A DNA stretch of 64,000 nucleotides from Gigaspora rosea. Its lineage: Eukaryota; Glomeromycota; Glomeromycetes; Diversisporales; Gigasporaceae. The position numbers and the translations under genes were made by a program. Under the pieces are notes generated by a model, which saw nothing but the letters and a program-made list of their open reading frames with translations, did not search any database and was not told where the DNA came from. The first letter of the stretch is position 1, and the number at the start of each line of letters is the position of its first letter. Location of the stretch: assembly GCA_003550325.1 (NCBI GenBank), contig QKWP01000246.1, positions 192,504 to 256,503 on the forward strand, in the 5' to 3' direction. Below, piece after piece: positions 32,991-44,449 of the stretch.

Positions 32991-34427
32991 TAGGGATGTC
33001 GTGCTTGAAATTAGCATTTGCAACTTCAAGCACTTGAAGTTATACTTGCCTAAAATTACCTGCTAACTTCGTGCAAGGAGATCTAATTTCAGGGGCTACT
33101 TTCAGTCAAGTGCACCTGAAGTTATAAATTCAGGCAGTGTCAACTTAGGTACAACAGTGATTTACGTACAGTATGGAATCATCCAGGATAGTGATTTGGG
33201 CAATAAAAAATCTTGGCTAGGAAAAAATGCTCAGACGGTCAACCGAGCTGGCCTTTTTGCTAGCAAATTCTCCTACTGTAATCAGAATTAACCACTATAT
33301 TTATATCAAACATATAAAAAAATATCAGGCAGTTCCTTGCCATTTAGTTATACCGAATTGTCTGAAGTCGTTTAGCTTGGTTTAACCAGATTTGAAATCA
33401 ATTATAAATCAAAAATATATTATTACCAGAACTAATTCATTTATTTAATAAAATTGAACTGGTTTAGTATCCCAAAAATGACTGCATAAAAACTGTTCCA
33501 TAGTTTTGGCCGAATTATGTTAGTCAAAATTATATTAGTGCCAACTGTATTACAACTGTTTTCAAAAAGATGTGGAATACGATTTTTTTATATGTCCATG
33601 CGGGGATCGAAGGTTTTTGAAATTCCAATTAGTAAAAATTAAAGATCTGATTAGATCGGGTTTTTAAGGCTTTGGGAAACAGGAAAATATCGTAAGTTCC
33701 CATAGTGTGGTGACCTGTATCTTTTCTCAACTTTTTGAAAACAGCTATAAACAGTTAACACAGATAAACAGTCAAACAGTTAGCCCTATAAGAAAAGTAG
33801 TACTAGCTTGGTAAAAATGTCATGGACATTATGGCAAAGAGTGGCACGTTTAGATGACACGTATGTGTACGTTACAATGTATTGGTTTGTGATACGTGTT
33901 GGCTCGTTTAGTGGAGAGCGAAAGATCAGTAAAAGAATTTTTTTTAAAAAAGAGCGATATCTCATGATTTCACTGATGAAGCTTTCCTGTGTGTCTTAAC
34001 AAAAAAAAATTTCTTACAAAATTTTGCTTCATATGCAGTTAGCTTGCTCATCTTATATTGATTACTTATGTAAATTTATGTTTTAATAGTTAATCCACAT
34101 CGTTATTGTAGTGGAACGTGAATTTACGTTCATTACCTGTGCCAGATTCCATGCCAATTCGACTAGTAAACTGCTGCAAAACCCAAGCCATTTACAGTGT
34201 TACAGGAGAGCTTGATAGGGTATTGCACCAATTTAGCTTCGATCGTGAACAAATAGTGATTAAGGTCAATGTTTAAAACAAGAAACTAACACTCATAATT
34301 CTGATATAAGGTTTCTCTTTATTATTGTTAATCAATATATCGGGTTATCATAAGAAACTAAATCCTATATACAATTGTTTTCTACTTGTGAAGCAGAAAC
34401 TAAACCTTTATATACTTTTAATTTGTA
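32991..34427. other. No gene recognised
   Basis: Contains a short near-palindrome ACTTCAAGCACTTGAAGT (33023-33041). A CTTAACAAAAAAAAATTTCTT block (33995-34015) resembles the core of the F-box upstream repeat at 53525. Frames are short and unrecognised. Confidence 0.5.
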
Positions 34428-34606
34428 TGGGGCTTTAATCCCTCAATTGGGATTTAATTTCTCGCTTGGGGTTTCAATTCCTCGCTTAGGGTTTCAATCT
34501 CTCGCTTGGAATTTCAATCGCTTGGGGTTTCAATTCCTCGCTTAGGGTTTCAATCTCTCGCTTGGAATTTCAATCCCTCGATTGGGGTTTCAATCCCTCG
34601 AATATA
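34428..34606. repeat. 20-bp minisatellite (CTCGCTTGGGGTTTCAATTC)
   Basis: About nine imperfect copies of CTCGCTTGGGGTTTCAATTC with variants CTTAGGG and CTTGGAA. A higher-order pattern is visible: a ~60-bp trio of variants is repeated twice. Confidence 0.85.
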
Positions 34607-36290
34607 CCATGATCATCCAAACTGCCCAAATAAAAAATACATAAAATGATTAAAAAAATATAATATGATACTAAATAAGGAAAGGGAAACAAATAAAAAA
34701 TTCGATTGTAACAATGGTCCATTTGGCACTGGCATACGGTCCTACATGGTCCACAGAATCCATATCAATTTGGATCATACCCGATCTTAACCCGTGCCTA
34801 TACGACACAACCCATGACGATCTGGTCTGATTTTCTTATAGGGTAGGTGGTTTCAATCTCAACTATTTAGTAATCATATCTAGTTAACATTAACCCGAAA
34901 GGTTAAGCCTTTAATAAAATCTAATAAATGGTTTTATACCCTATCGAATAAGAGGATAATAGTTATATCCGGATATAACCTCTATAAAAAAAATAATCGT
35001 TGTGTAATTTTTTATAACGATTACCTGAACTTTATTAATTATAAAAATTAGTTAAACTTCCACGAAAGCATTTTGCCTTTTGCATTTGTATTATTTTATA
35101 TGACTATATTATAAATAACATCATACATTTAATTTTTTGTACAATAGAATCTAATTCAGAACATTCGCTTAGGTCTTATAAGAAAAATTTCAATCACACT
35201 GTAATTAGCAGTTTCCTCTTACTTCGGCAACAATTATTTCACTGACAGTAACATCAGTGAAGCAAGAAATATTCACATTTGTTTAGCATATTGATTAAAG
35301 AAAACTAGTTACATTTTTTTTATTTGGAAATTATTCTTATCTATCTCATGATTAATATATCTGATATAAATATCATATGAACGATGCCAGGGGAAAATCA
35401 GATTTCAATTATATAGATTTTATATGATTGAAATCTTGTATTTCTTTGGCATTGCTCATATCTTAAGGTGTGACCACTACTACTATTAATTCAAATATTA
35501 CCTATTAAACTTATTAATTGTAGCTAATTGAATCATCAAATATTATCTAGCCGATTATTAATATAGAAGTTTTGAAATTGTGATGTTTCTAAAAATTGCT
35601 ACTACTCAGCAAATCTTGTAATTTTCTTAAAATAATAATTAACTAGGTAAATCTTATGTGCAAGTATTGATTTGTGAAATAATATATGAGTAGCAAGTTT
35701 GAATTAGTGAAGTTTATCCAGGCTGATGTATGGTTATATTTTCTTTGGCCAATAGAAATGCATGAAGGAAAAGACGAATATAAATGTGTGATTTTTTGTT
35801 ATTTGGGGTTTTTCGATAAATTTTTGATGCTAAGGTTTTTTAATTTATATTCTGTGCAGAAATATTTTGTAAATGATGATTTCCATATACACATAGAAAT
35901 CAGAGATTGAATAGAATCCATTTCCATAATTATTCAGAATTCCTAATTTTCCACGGAAATATGAATGAAAAAACGGTTATAATGCCTTGAAAATCATATT
36001 ATGAAGCATATGCCCCATAATATAATTTTCATGGCAAAAACCCAAATAATATTTTCTTTCTTTTGGCATTGTGCAATGATTAATTAACTTATTAATATCT
36101 AATTTAACCGATAATTTAGTTATTCAATTATTTATTTATTCGATGTGGATCTTTATTCAATGCAATTTTTTCAGTTAATATATTCAACCTGAGAAGAATA
36201 TCCTTAATCAAGGTCGGCCCAAGGTCCCTGTATCACTAGTTTGGATGTTTTAGGTATTTTGCACCATGCTCATATTATTTAATAGAGTTT
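34607..36290. other. No gene recognised
   Basis: AT-rich. A 74-codon frame at 35686-35910 shows no known domain and has the composition of random AT-rich sequence. Confidence 0.5.
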
Positions 36291-36297
36291 ATTCATA

Positions 36298-36344
36298 TTT
36301 TTATGTTCCTGGTTTCGCATGACAGCATCGCGCAGCTACCTTAA
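36298..36344. repeat. Dispersed repeat end (GTTCCTGG...CGCAGCTACC)
   Basis: GTTCCTGGTTTCGCATGACA and GCGCAGCTACCTTAAT match GTTCCTGGTTTTAGTGCGAC and ACGCAGCTACCCTAAT at 58427-58475. It borders the broken F-box 5' relic at 36345. Confidence 0.55.
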
Positions 36345-36539
36345 TAAGAATATTCTCCAATAATTCAGGCATATCGCCCATGAGTATTTTATATGCTATA
36401 AGTACGTATTAATGTTAATGAGATAAGAATTTTTTGGGAAAGTTCGTACGCAGATCATTATTTTTTATACTGTAGCATAGCCTATAAATAATAGGACCGC
36501 ACCAATCAGATGATCTACTGATCTACTTTAAATGCGATA
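36345..36539 (-). pseudogene. F-box 5' relic with its promoter
   Basis: The minus strand carries the first ~17 codons (ILMGDMPELLENILIK-like; the start ATG is degraded to ATA) plus 5' leader and promoter. From the promoter outwards it reads AGATCATCTGATTGGT, two TATA-like words, TACGAACTTTCCCAAAAAA and ATTAATACGTACTTAT, in the order seen at 50121-50208 and 62186-62312. The gene body is lost at the dispersed repeat ending 36344. On the other side a hAT element has inserted. Confidence 0.75.
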
Positions 36540-38807
36540 CAGGGACTGTATATAAAATCATAAATCTTTATTTGGATATCGATTTATATTTGGGTAAAAT
36601 TTGATAAAAATTTGGATATTAAATTTTATTATTTTCGTTGATTAAAATATAGCATATTTAACATTTTTAACGAATCTTCACTTAAATTTTGTCGATCATC
36701 CTCTAAAATATTATTATAAACCGAAAAACTTCTCTCTACAGCACATGAAGAAATAGGTAACCAAATATAAATTGAAGCTATACTATTTAAAATTGGAAGT
36801 GAAAAAGATACCTTATTCCAAAATTCTTCCAAATTATTAAATTCAATCAAAGTCAAATCTAAATTACAATAAAGACCCCATTCTTGCAATAAAGCATCTG
36901 ATAAATCGTTAAGTTCAGAAATTTGATCTGAATAATTTCGAATATTATGATTAATAGTAGCTAATTTAATAAAATGTGGATTAAAAATTTGTACTGCAGT
37001 AAAAAGAGAACGAAAAGGATGATATAAAAAATGCTTATCAAACTTATTACGTGCCACAGCAAAAGCTGCTTGAAATACAGGATTAAAAATATGCGGTTCA
37101 GTCCCAAGGTTTGTAATACACAAATTCACATCATTTCCAAAATCTGTACTAGATTCACCATCCTTTAAAAAAACTTCGAGTTGCTGTATTCTGCTTTTGA
37201 AGAATGGAATTACTGGAACATTTTCACATTGAAAAAAATTAAGATCGATGATAAACCTTTCTGCGTAATGCTGAATAAACATCAAATAAATTTGAATTCG
37301 ACCATATTCTTCGGGATATTAAAAATGGACATGATTTACTCAATTGCCTCAGATGAATTAGTTTTGTGCTCCTCATTATAAAAACTGTAAATATATTTTA
37401 AGTAATCACACAAATAAAATGCCATTCGAAACCAGGTGTGCCAACGAGTTGCAACCGGTAATGGCATAAATTTTAGTGGAGGATCTGATTGCTGATTTAA
37501 TCTGTGACACCTTAGATAATGCATGTAACGATTCTTACGAGCTTTTGCATGCGTAAATGTTTTTTGATATTCGTAATCAATACTTTAATATTATCAACAT
37601 GAAAAATTGATGTCCACGATTCACTAAAAATATCAGATATATATTTATTAATACAGTATATACATCTAACGATAATATTATTACATATATATAATTGTAT
37701 ATATAATTAATTTACCCAATTAAATTCATTATATGGGCTGAACAAGTATTGTGTTTTAATTGTACCATAATAGGACTTAAAGCTTCACAGAAACATTTTT
37801 CATGTAGGAAGCGGAATCAGAAACAACTACTTTAGGAAGAGTGAAAGAAATATTCTATTCTGCTATAAGCCACAAAATAAGACCCCCATAGTTGAGTAAT
37901 TTACAGTTTGCAAAAAATCAACAGATATAAGTTTAGTTGTTCCATTATATGAAAATAACGTATTGACTACACTACGGCCTTTAATATCTGTTGTTTCATC
38001 AATTATAATTGCCACAGGTTTTTCACTAAATATATGGCATAAGTCTTCTAAATGGTTTTCAAAAACGTATGTCCGACATAAGGTATTAGCTGCAGGTATA
38101 AAGCTACCCTCTTTGCAGTATGTATTTAAAAACCCACGGAACTTATCAAGCTTTTCTAGCGGTATATCAGCCGCAGCACAGGCTTCAACAAGATCACAAA
38201 GAATTTCATTTTTTTTATCAGCTACTGTTAAAGATGAAGGGAGACATAGTTGTCGGGTTTGGTTTGGTGATTTTAAGTATGCTTCACGTTTTTTTTGGTG
38301 ACTTTTGGAATTTATATGTGAAGAAATAAAGGCCTTGTTTTCATAATTGACACTGTGATTACAAAAGCGGCACATAAGCTTCCCGGAATCAAAAATAAAG
38401 TGCTCTGAAAACTCTTGTGCACGGCTATAGGCAGTGGTTTTTTTAGTAGGGCTAATTTTTTTTTTATTTGTGTGTGTTCAACATAACTTTCGTATATAGT
38501 ATATATTCAAAAGAACAACTACGTGTCAAATATGTCAAAAGAAAAATTTTTGCATGTACTGTACGTGTTCAAAGAATAAACTATTGATCGATTTATAGTA
38601 GACTATTATATAACGTTACACATTCTTTGATTGGTCCCAGATCATATGAATTCCAAAATCGACCAAAATTTGGATATCATTTGGATAATTATGGGCCGAA
38701 ATTTGAAAAAATTTGGGCTAGGTACCAAAATTTGGAAATTTTACAATTAAAGGCCAAAATTTGGAAAAATTTGGAAAAATTTGGATCCAAATTTTTGACA
38801 GTCCCTG
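36540..38807 (-). mobile_element. hAT transposon, 2268 bp, complete ends
   Basis: TIR CAGGGACTGT at 36540 and its inverse ACAGTCCCTG at 38807, flanked by AATGCGATA on both sides (36531-36539 and 38808-38816). hAT elements usually make 8-bp duplications; here nine bases repeat, so one may be chance. Subterminal zones are rich in AAATTTGG words on both ends, a common hAT trait. The interior encodes a decayed transposase on the minus strand. Confidence 0.88.
36620..38445 (-). pseudogene. hAT-family transposase (decayed)
   Basis: Read on the minus strand. A leader of SRAQEFSEHF type is followed at 38375 by a CRFCNHSVNY...HINSKSH zinc finger (BED-like, C2H2). Next comes the start of the catalytic domain, IIIDETTDIKGRSVVN (Asp-rich, near 38000). 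An intron-like stretch lies around 37600-37730 with ATATTTTTAG at its 3' end. The segment 37285-36629 ends with the hAT dimerisation region, LPISSCAVERSFSVYNNILE then KMLNMLYFNQRK. Frames are separated by stops and shifts, and the middle of the protein is shortened. A related copy lies at 62600-63740 on the plus strand with the same intron position. Confidence 0.85.
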
Positions 38808-39100
38808 AATGCGATACTAATGACCAAAATAAGGTTTATATTATATCAAATTTTGCAAGGAAGTTTTTTTTTTTTTTGTTAATGCGCAGAAGGCAGTTGC
38901 ATAGAGTTAACGACTTTTTTTTTTTTCTAAAAATCTGATTATTAATCTACTTGATCCTAATCGATCAATCAAATTTGAATTAGATGAAAAGCGAACATAA
39001 AAATTTTTGAATCTGGCCGTCATATTAAGAAATTAATTTTCACCATTCGGGCCACAACTAAAAATAACGTCAATGGTCGCTATTTTGAATCATAATTGCC
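38808..39100 (-). repeat. F-box upstream repeat (copy A, continues past the hAT insertion)
   Basis: Inverted copy of 53310-53590: landmarks AAATTTTGCAAGGAA, a T run, ATGCGCAGAAGG, CTAATCGATCAATC and AACGTCAATGG. In the pseudogene at 53718 the same sequence lies directly upstream of the promoter, so 36345-36539 plus 38808-39100 was one continuous F-box upstream region before the hAT element landed. Confidence 0.75.
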
Positions 39101-39359
39101 AAGTGAGGCATAAGAGAATAAGTTCTTGATTTCCCGCCCAAGTTTGTTTATTTGGTGAATTACATTACTTGTGAACTATTTGACATATATAGAGTTAGTC
39201 CATATAATTATCCATTTTGAACAAAATTTATTTATAATCATTATTATTTTCTGTTCGTTAATTTGTATTGCATTCTCTTTTTGTTCTTCGATGTCAGTAG
39301 TAATCTTTTTTTATTCTAAAATAATTTTTAGCGTACTTCGATATGATAGACTATTAATA

Positions 39360-39760
39360 AATTTATTATGAATTTATTTAATATATAAGTGTTATTTTGC
39401 AAAAATAATTTCGATAATCGGGATTGTTAATTAAAGTTTGTATAAGGTATGGCTTAAACTTTATATAATTGCTTGTTGGAAACTGAGCATCGCTTATAAG
39501 TATTCCACTTCGCTTCCGCTAAGTAATTCATTTAGTTATCCTCTTATTATAAAATTATCGTCCTTAAAGAGTATTCTTAACATTTTTATCAATCATTTTG
39601 TTCGTGTGAAAATGAATTCCACTTAGATTATATGAAAATTTGCAACTGTAACAATAAAATTTGAATTTTAGAAAATCACATTTCGAGATAGGGTGAATAT
39701 TCTATTTACTATGTAATCAAACGAAGCGTGCTCATCAATTATCTGTATAATAATAATAAT

Positions 39761-39814
<54 letters not shown>

Positions 39815-40330
39815 TATAATAATAATTTATTATTATTATTATTATTATTATTAGTATTACATTAATGTTTATAATGATGGTCTGTAACAAAATGCTTGTA
39901 ACTCTGGCAGTTATGAAATTTTGACTATTTTTCTTTTTTTATAATTTTTTCTTTGGCTTAATAAACTATGTAACCTTATTGTTTATCCGAATGATAAGTT
40001 CGTTTTATTTGTTAGAGTATTTTCCACTAATTAAGATTTACTGTAGTTCTTAGCACAGTTCGACCCATTTTTCAAGTTGCTTGAGAACGCACTTAGTAGG
40101 TCGATTAATGAAAAACGACATTTAGAAAAATCGGATAATTAAAGAATTTGGATTATATTACATTATCTTAAAAGATAATTATTATTACTATTTTAATTAA
40201 TAAATTCAATGTTAAAATGATATTTTATCGAACTAATAAAGTGCTAGGTTTATGAATTGCAAATTATTTATTTGATTGTGGGTTTTTATAGCTTGACTAG
40301 CTTAACTACATTGGCAATAATACACATGTA
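39360..40330 (-). repeat. F-box 3'-flank module, type I (copy 2)
   Basis: Downstream sequence of the intact F-box gene at 40335. It matches 55245-55976 in inverted orientation (GCACTTAGTAGGTCGATTAA; AATGATATTTTATCGAA; ATTTGATTGTGGGTTTTTATA), and its distal part also matches 2025-2420. Contains a trinucleotide tract (AAT, CAA, ATT) at 39748-39850. Confidence 0.75.
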
Positions 40331-40334
40331 AAAA

Positions 40335-41882
40335 TCAGCCATTAATAATAATATCTTCACATGGTACCAACGCAACATATGCTTCCACTTCCTTTCTAAT
40401 ATTATTATCTAGCATTGATGGATCGTCTAAACCCACGTAATTCAAAGTTTTCTTTCGTACGCAAAATTCGATTAACGCTTTAGTATTTTTCTCGTTATCA
40501 AGTTTCTCGATTATCAATTTTCTTAAAGGTGAATTAAAATGATTGAGAAAAATATCAATGTATGTTTCTAACCATTTATTTACTAAGTCAAGATATTGCA
40601 ATGTTGATGGTAAAATTTCTGCAAACTGAATAGCTCTTATATTCATTTCTTCTTCTGGTAAGTCGTAAATATTGCACATTAACGTGAGAAATTGAAGTTT
40701 TTGTAAATTATCAATAACTTCTATAAGTTGTATGGAAAATCCAATATTCAAAATATAGAGATATGTAATGTTTGGGCAGAAGGACTTAAGTGCATTTAGT
40801 AATAATGAATCTTCCTGGATTTGCTCACATCTTGATTCAACTTTTAATCGTTGTAGTGATATTCCAGTCTTTTCTATAACTAATGCCATTTCCCGTGTTT
40901 CAATTGTGTAATCAACTATCTCCAAGACGTTGATTTTATTATGATCTAACATTTTTAACGGTATCTTATAATCACAAATCTTAAGACGAAGTGTTTCTAA
41001 ATTTTTACAATTTTTAAGTAATTCGAACTCTTCGCTATAATCACAATTTTCTACTATAATTTCTTGTAATGAGTTTTTTTGACTCTCTAAAGCTGAAATT
41101 ATGCCGTAATGCTTTGTAAAAGTATGTTCTTCTATAACTATGCTGAATATTCTAAGTTGCTTTTGTGATTTAATAAAGTATATAAGAGCATGAATTAATT
41201 GCTGATCATATTCAGCTTCCGTAAATTCAAATTCAAATCCATTAAATTCTAATGCACTAATTTTCGTAGTATGTTTTGACAAAGCCCTTAAAAATGCAAT
41301 AGCACTTTCAATTTTAACTAATGATATTTCACCCAAAGATAGATGTTGGAGTCGTGAGAAAAATGATTCATTTTGTCCTAATAAGCTAAAGATCTTCTCT
41401 GGCATTATCAAAATAGAATGATGAAAGCTTACAACTAATTTATGTAAAGTGGCACCACTTTCGATAAATAATTTGAGTAGTGAATAAACTATGGGATTTG
41501 TCGATGGATAATCATCTTGCTCAAAATAATCGAGATGCTCAATTTTATGCTCAATACAATTCCATTGCCTAACCATACGTTCAAAACTATCTAGATCAAG
41601 AACCTTTAAAAATTTGGCATAATCAAATAATGTTTTGGAAATTTTCTCATTTAACCCACATTCTTTTAGAGTGTCTTCACTAAGAGATGAAATATATTTA
41701 GGAATAATTGAACATTTTTCTTCGAACAAAAATGGATCTTGCCAAAGAATAGGTATTGCAATTTTGCACCAATATCGGCTCACAAGAGCGCATGAGTATA
41801 AGGAATCAATTTCGTTATTCAAATTATTAAGAATTTTTTCCATTAATTCGGGCATGTCACCCATAAATAGTCTCGATGCCAT
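40335..41882 (-). CDS. F-box/LRR-like protein, intact (515 aa)
   Basis: Open from ATG 41882 (MASRLFMGDMPELMEKILNN) to the stop at 40335. Residues about 10-55 form an F-box: LMEKILNNL, SLYSCALVSRYWCKIAIPIL, WQDPF. The rest is a run of irregular leucine-rich segments (LQHLSLGEI, TKISALEFNGFEF, LETLRLKICDY, LQFLTLMCN, LQYLDLVNKW) and a conserved C-terminal block (LIEFCVRKKTLNYVGLDD). F-box proteins bridge Skp1 of SCF ubiquitin ligases to targets recognised by the C-terminal repeats; the target here is unknown. This start is chosen because all paralogs begin with the same MASxxxMGDMPELM motif. A TATA-like word and ATCATCTGATTG box lie within 60 bp upstream. No introns. Confidence 0.9.
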   Translation of the reverse strand: MASRLFMGDMPELMEKILNNLNNEIDSLYSCALVSRYWCKIAIPILWQDPFLFEEKCSIIPKYISSLSEDTLKECGLNEKISKTLFDYAKFLKVLDLDSFERMVRQWNCIEHKIEHLDYFEQDDYPSTNPIVYSLLKLFIESGATLHKLVVSFHHSILIMPEKIFSLLGQNESFFSRLQHLSLGEISLVKIESAIAFLRALSKHTTKISALEFNGFEFEFTEAEYDQQLIHALIYFIKSQKQLRIFSIVIEEHTFTKHYGIISALESQKNSLQEIIVENCDYSEEFELLKNCKNLETLRLKICDYKIPLKMLDHNKINVLEIVDYTIETREMALVIEKTGISLQRLKVESRCEQIQEDSLLLNALKSFCPNITYLYILNIGFSIQLIEVIDNLQKLQFLTLMCNIYDLPEEEMNIRAIQFAEILPSTLQYLDLVNKWLETYIDIFLNHFNSPLRKLIIEKLDNEKNTKALIEFCVRKKTLNYVGLDDPSMLDNNIRKEVEAYVALVPCEDIIING

Positions 41883-41945
41883 AGTTTAGAAAAGAGAGTA
41901 TGAAGTTAAAGTTTATGCTATAAATATTTCAATCAGATGATCTAC
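41883..41945 (-). promoter_or_regulatory. F-box family promoter box (CCAAT-like plus TATA-like)
   Basis: Minus strand AGATCATCTGATTGAAATAT then TTTATAGCAT. It is a shortened version of the module seen in front of other family members. Confidence 0.55.
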
Positions 41946-41981
41946 AAAACAATTGATCAGGTGGTCAAACCTTATACAACC

Positions 41982-42224
41982 CAGGGACACAGACGAAATT
42001 TTTACCCCAAATCGAAATTTATTGAATTATTTTTAAATTTTTTTTCTATATAAATTTAATTATGTGACATAAAATGATTGGCCTTAACAATTGACTTTCA
42101 AAAAGTGAATGTGTAGCATCTTTTTAATTCCAGCCGGGATCACATGATTACGGATTACTCAATGCTAATTCTGGCCAAAATCGAAATAAATCGAAATTTT
42201 TGGCTAAATCGATCCGTTTCCCTG
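41982..42224. mobile_element. 243-bp hAT-type MITE, perfect 8-bp duplication ATACAACC
   Basis: Ends CAGGGACAC and (inverted) CAGGGAAAC, flanked by ATACAACC at 41974-41981 and 42225-42232. The inner parts share CGAAATTT words in inverted order. The ends resemble CAGGGACTGT of the 2.27-kb hAT element at 36540, so that family could have mobilised it. Its duplicated target is the terminus of a second MITE (42228-42330). Confidence 0.85.
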
Positions 42225-42227
42225 ATA

Positions 42228-42330
42228 CAACCGCATAAAAATTCCGCAGACCCGTGATTTTAAGCACTTACATATGATACTGTGCTGTGATTGGTTTAAA
42301 ACACGTGTCAGCGGAATTTTTATGTGGTTG
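42228..42330. mobile_element. ~103-bp MITE with CAACCGCATAAAAATTCCGC ends
   Basis: Left CAACCGCATAAAAATTCCGC is matched inverted by GCGGAATTTTTATGTGGTTG. The arms continue with CGTG and TTTTAA words, so nearly the whole element is a hairpin. Its left tip was interrupted by the hAT-type MITE at 41982. Confidence 0.7.
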
Positions 42331-42474
42331 CTATGTTTAATGATATTAATTGTTCATTTTGTATTAATGAGAAATATTTTGAACTAAATTTATTGTTTAC
42401 AAAATTCAATTTTTGTTATAATTAACTACATTGATATAAAAAAAAATTCATTAGTTAATAATATAGCCATGGTG
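42331..42474. other. No feature seen
   Basis: AT-rich spacer between two MITEs. Confidence 0.5.
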
Positions 42475-42482
42475 ATCGTCAT

Positions 42483-43384
42483 TAGGGTTCCAACCTCTGA
42501 CCCGGAAAACCGTGTACCCGATTACCAGACCCGAAAAATTTACCAACCGGGTCATGTTTTTGACAAACCGGTTTAAAAATGATATATGGGTAACCCGTTA
42601 ATAAACAGGTCACCCGTTTATTAACGGATATATTTAATACAGTACCGAATTAGGACATCGAGTTCTAAAATGATTTACGTGAGGGCTCTTGAATCTGATT
42701 GGCTCTCAAGTGCTTTCCTACGATTTCGTAATTTTTACCCTTTAAACACGCCCTACATTATATTAATGTTTAACAACACTTAAAAATTCAAGCGATTCAC
42801 ATAACCAAATTTTAAATATTGGATAACAATTTTAAAGTTATTTATGTTGGTGTAATTAAAAAAATTGAAAATAGCCTAGGTATGCAAGCTTTTATTATAG
42901 AAACGAAGCATACTAGTCTAGACAAAAATCTGGTGAAAAAATTTTTTATTATGCCGTAATATCATTTTAAATACAAACAGTGGTTTATGACGCCATTCAT
43001 GAATACATTCATGAATAGAGTGTTTTAAAAGCACATTAGCCTTCGAAATTATCGAAATCGTCAAAAGAAGTAATTTATTATGTACACCACGATGTGAGCG
43101 CGTTCTACGTGGTAAATGTAAAAATTGTTCAAATTTTTTAATTTTGCGGAGGTTTTTTTATTTAAATTTATAAAGCATTTTTATATGAAATTTTATAATT
43201 TTTATTTATGCAAATGAACTTATGTTGATCTAGTTAATCGGGGTATCCGGTTATCCGGTTATCCGATTATAATCAGGTGACCCGCTTTAATCGGGTAACC
43301 GGGTTTTAGATTCGGGTAACCGGTTGAAAAAACGGTTGACCCGACGGGTCACGATAGAGATTTTCAACCCGGTTTGGAACCCTA
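42483..43384. mobile_element. 902-bp hAT-type non-autonomous element, 8-bp duplication ATCGTCAT
   Basis: TIR TAGGGTTCCAA and inverted TTGGAACCCTA, flanked by ATCGTCAT at 42475-42482 and 43385-43392. Both subterminal zones are packed with ACCCGG/CCGGGT and GTTATCCGG words in an AT-rich core, the arrangement expected of transposase binding sites. No coding capacity. Confidence 0.9.
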
Positions 43385-43392
43385 ATCGTCAT

Positions 43393-43884
43393 TATCTCTA
43401 CGATATCGATCTACAATTACATAATTAACCGTCTTATGTACTCCTAAAAAAAAATTACGTATCAAATCTTAAATTTTTTTCGAATAACTTAATTTCGTTG
43501 TATATTAGCAATATTATTTCAAAAATTTATTTGTACTATAATTTGAACGTGAACTTCGAATCAGGGCGTAAAATATTTTGATTCACAATATTTCTAAATC
43601 CGATTAGCTAAAAACAATTGATATATGCAAATCATATAAATACTGCATTAGATTACTATACATATAAAAAAAAAAAGATCATCGTTTGTCTTGTAACTAC
43701 AACGAAGCAAATTTGTAATGAGAGAAACCGTCAGAAAAATAACAAGATATATAATATTGGAGATGATTAGTAGTGAAAGATTTTTTGCGATGAGCCTGTT
43801 TGATTTAAAACCAGAAATTGTTTGATTTAAAAAATTTTTTTTTGTGTTTTAAGGCTTTCTGCTTTTTTCTTTCATTTTACCTGA
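43393..43884. other. No gene recognised
   Basis: AT-rich sequence without supported features. Confidence 0.5.
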
Positions 43885-44260
43885 TACTTAATTGTCAATC
43901 TTAAAATTATAAATGAATGATTTATGACAGTAATATGAAAAATAGTAGTTTAGCGCACATTATATATTAAGTTAAAAAAAATAGCAAGTTTATAAAAAAA
44001 AATAAAATAAACAGAGTTAACCTTACAGAAAAAGCAACCTATGTCATTATTTATTTATATATTTTTTTAAGAAGTTTATAAATGAATTTATTCCAAAAAT
44101 CAATATATCTAAGAGATATGATATTATTAATTTTGTCTGTTAGTAATCATAGCAACAATTCAAAGTATTTAACAGTCACATGGTGAAATATATACGGAAC
44201 AATGTATATCAAATATTATAAATCCAGAAAATTGATCATTAAACAAGGTAATATTGTATT
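43885..44260 (+). repeat. Dispersed repeat, copy 1 of two
   Basis: Direct copy of 56245-56645: TTAATTGTCAA, AATGAATGATTTATGACA, TTAACAGTCACATGGTGAAA and ATAGCAACAATTCAAAGTA in the same order. The 56245 copy borders the duplicated F-box 3' flank; this one lies 2 kb beyond the intact F-box gene. Confidence 0.75.
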
Positions 44261-44449
44261 ATACAAGTGTGGAACGGGGCGCCACCGGCGCTCCTGTTAA
44301 ATAACATCATCAAACTTGTGATGTTTTTCCCAGTCTATTCAATATTTTAATTAATTTAATAAATATCTTGTTATTGAATTAAGATATATTAATAATAATA
44401 CAATAACAATTGAATTACAAATAAGTGATTGGAAATAACTTACTCATTA

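Noticed and set aside
34428-34606. CRISPR-like array
   Set aside because: Repeats are contiguous with no unique spacers, and the genome is fungal.
35686-35910. 74-codon frame
   Set aside because: Low-complexity hydrophobic translation typical of AT-rich non-coding DNA; no similarity recognised.
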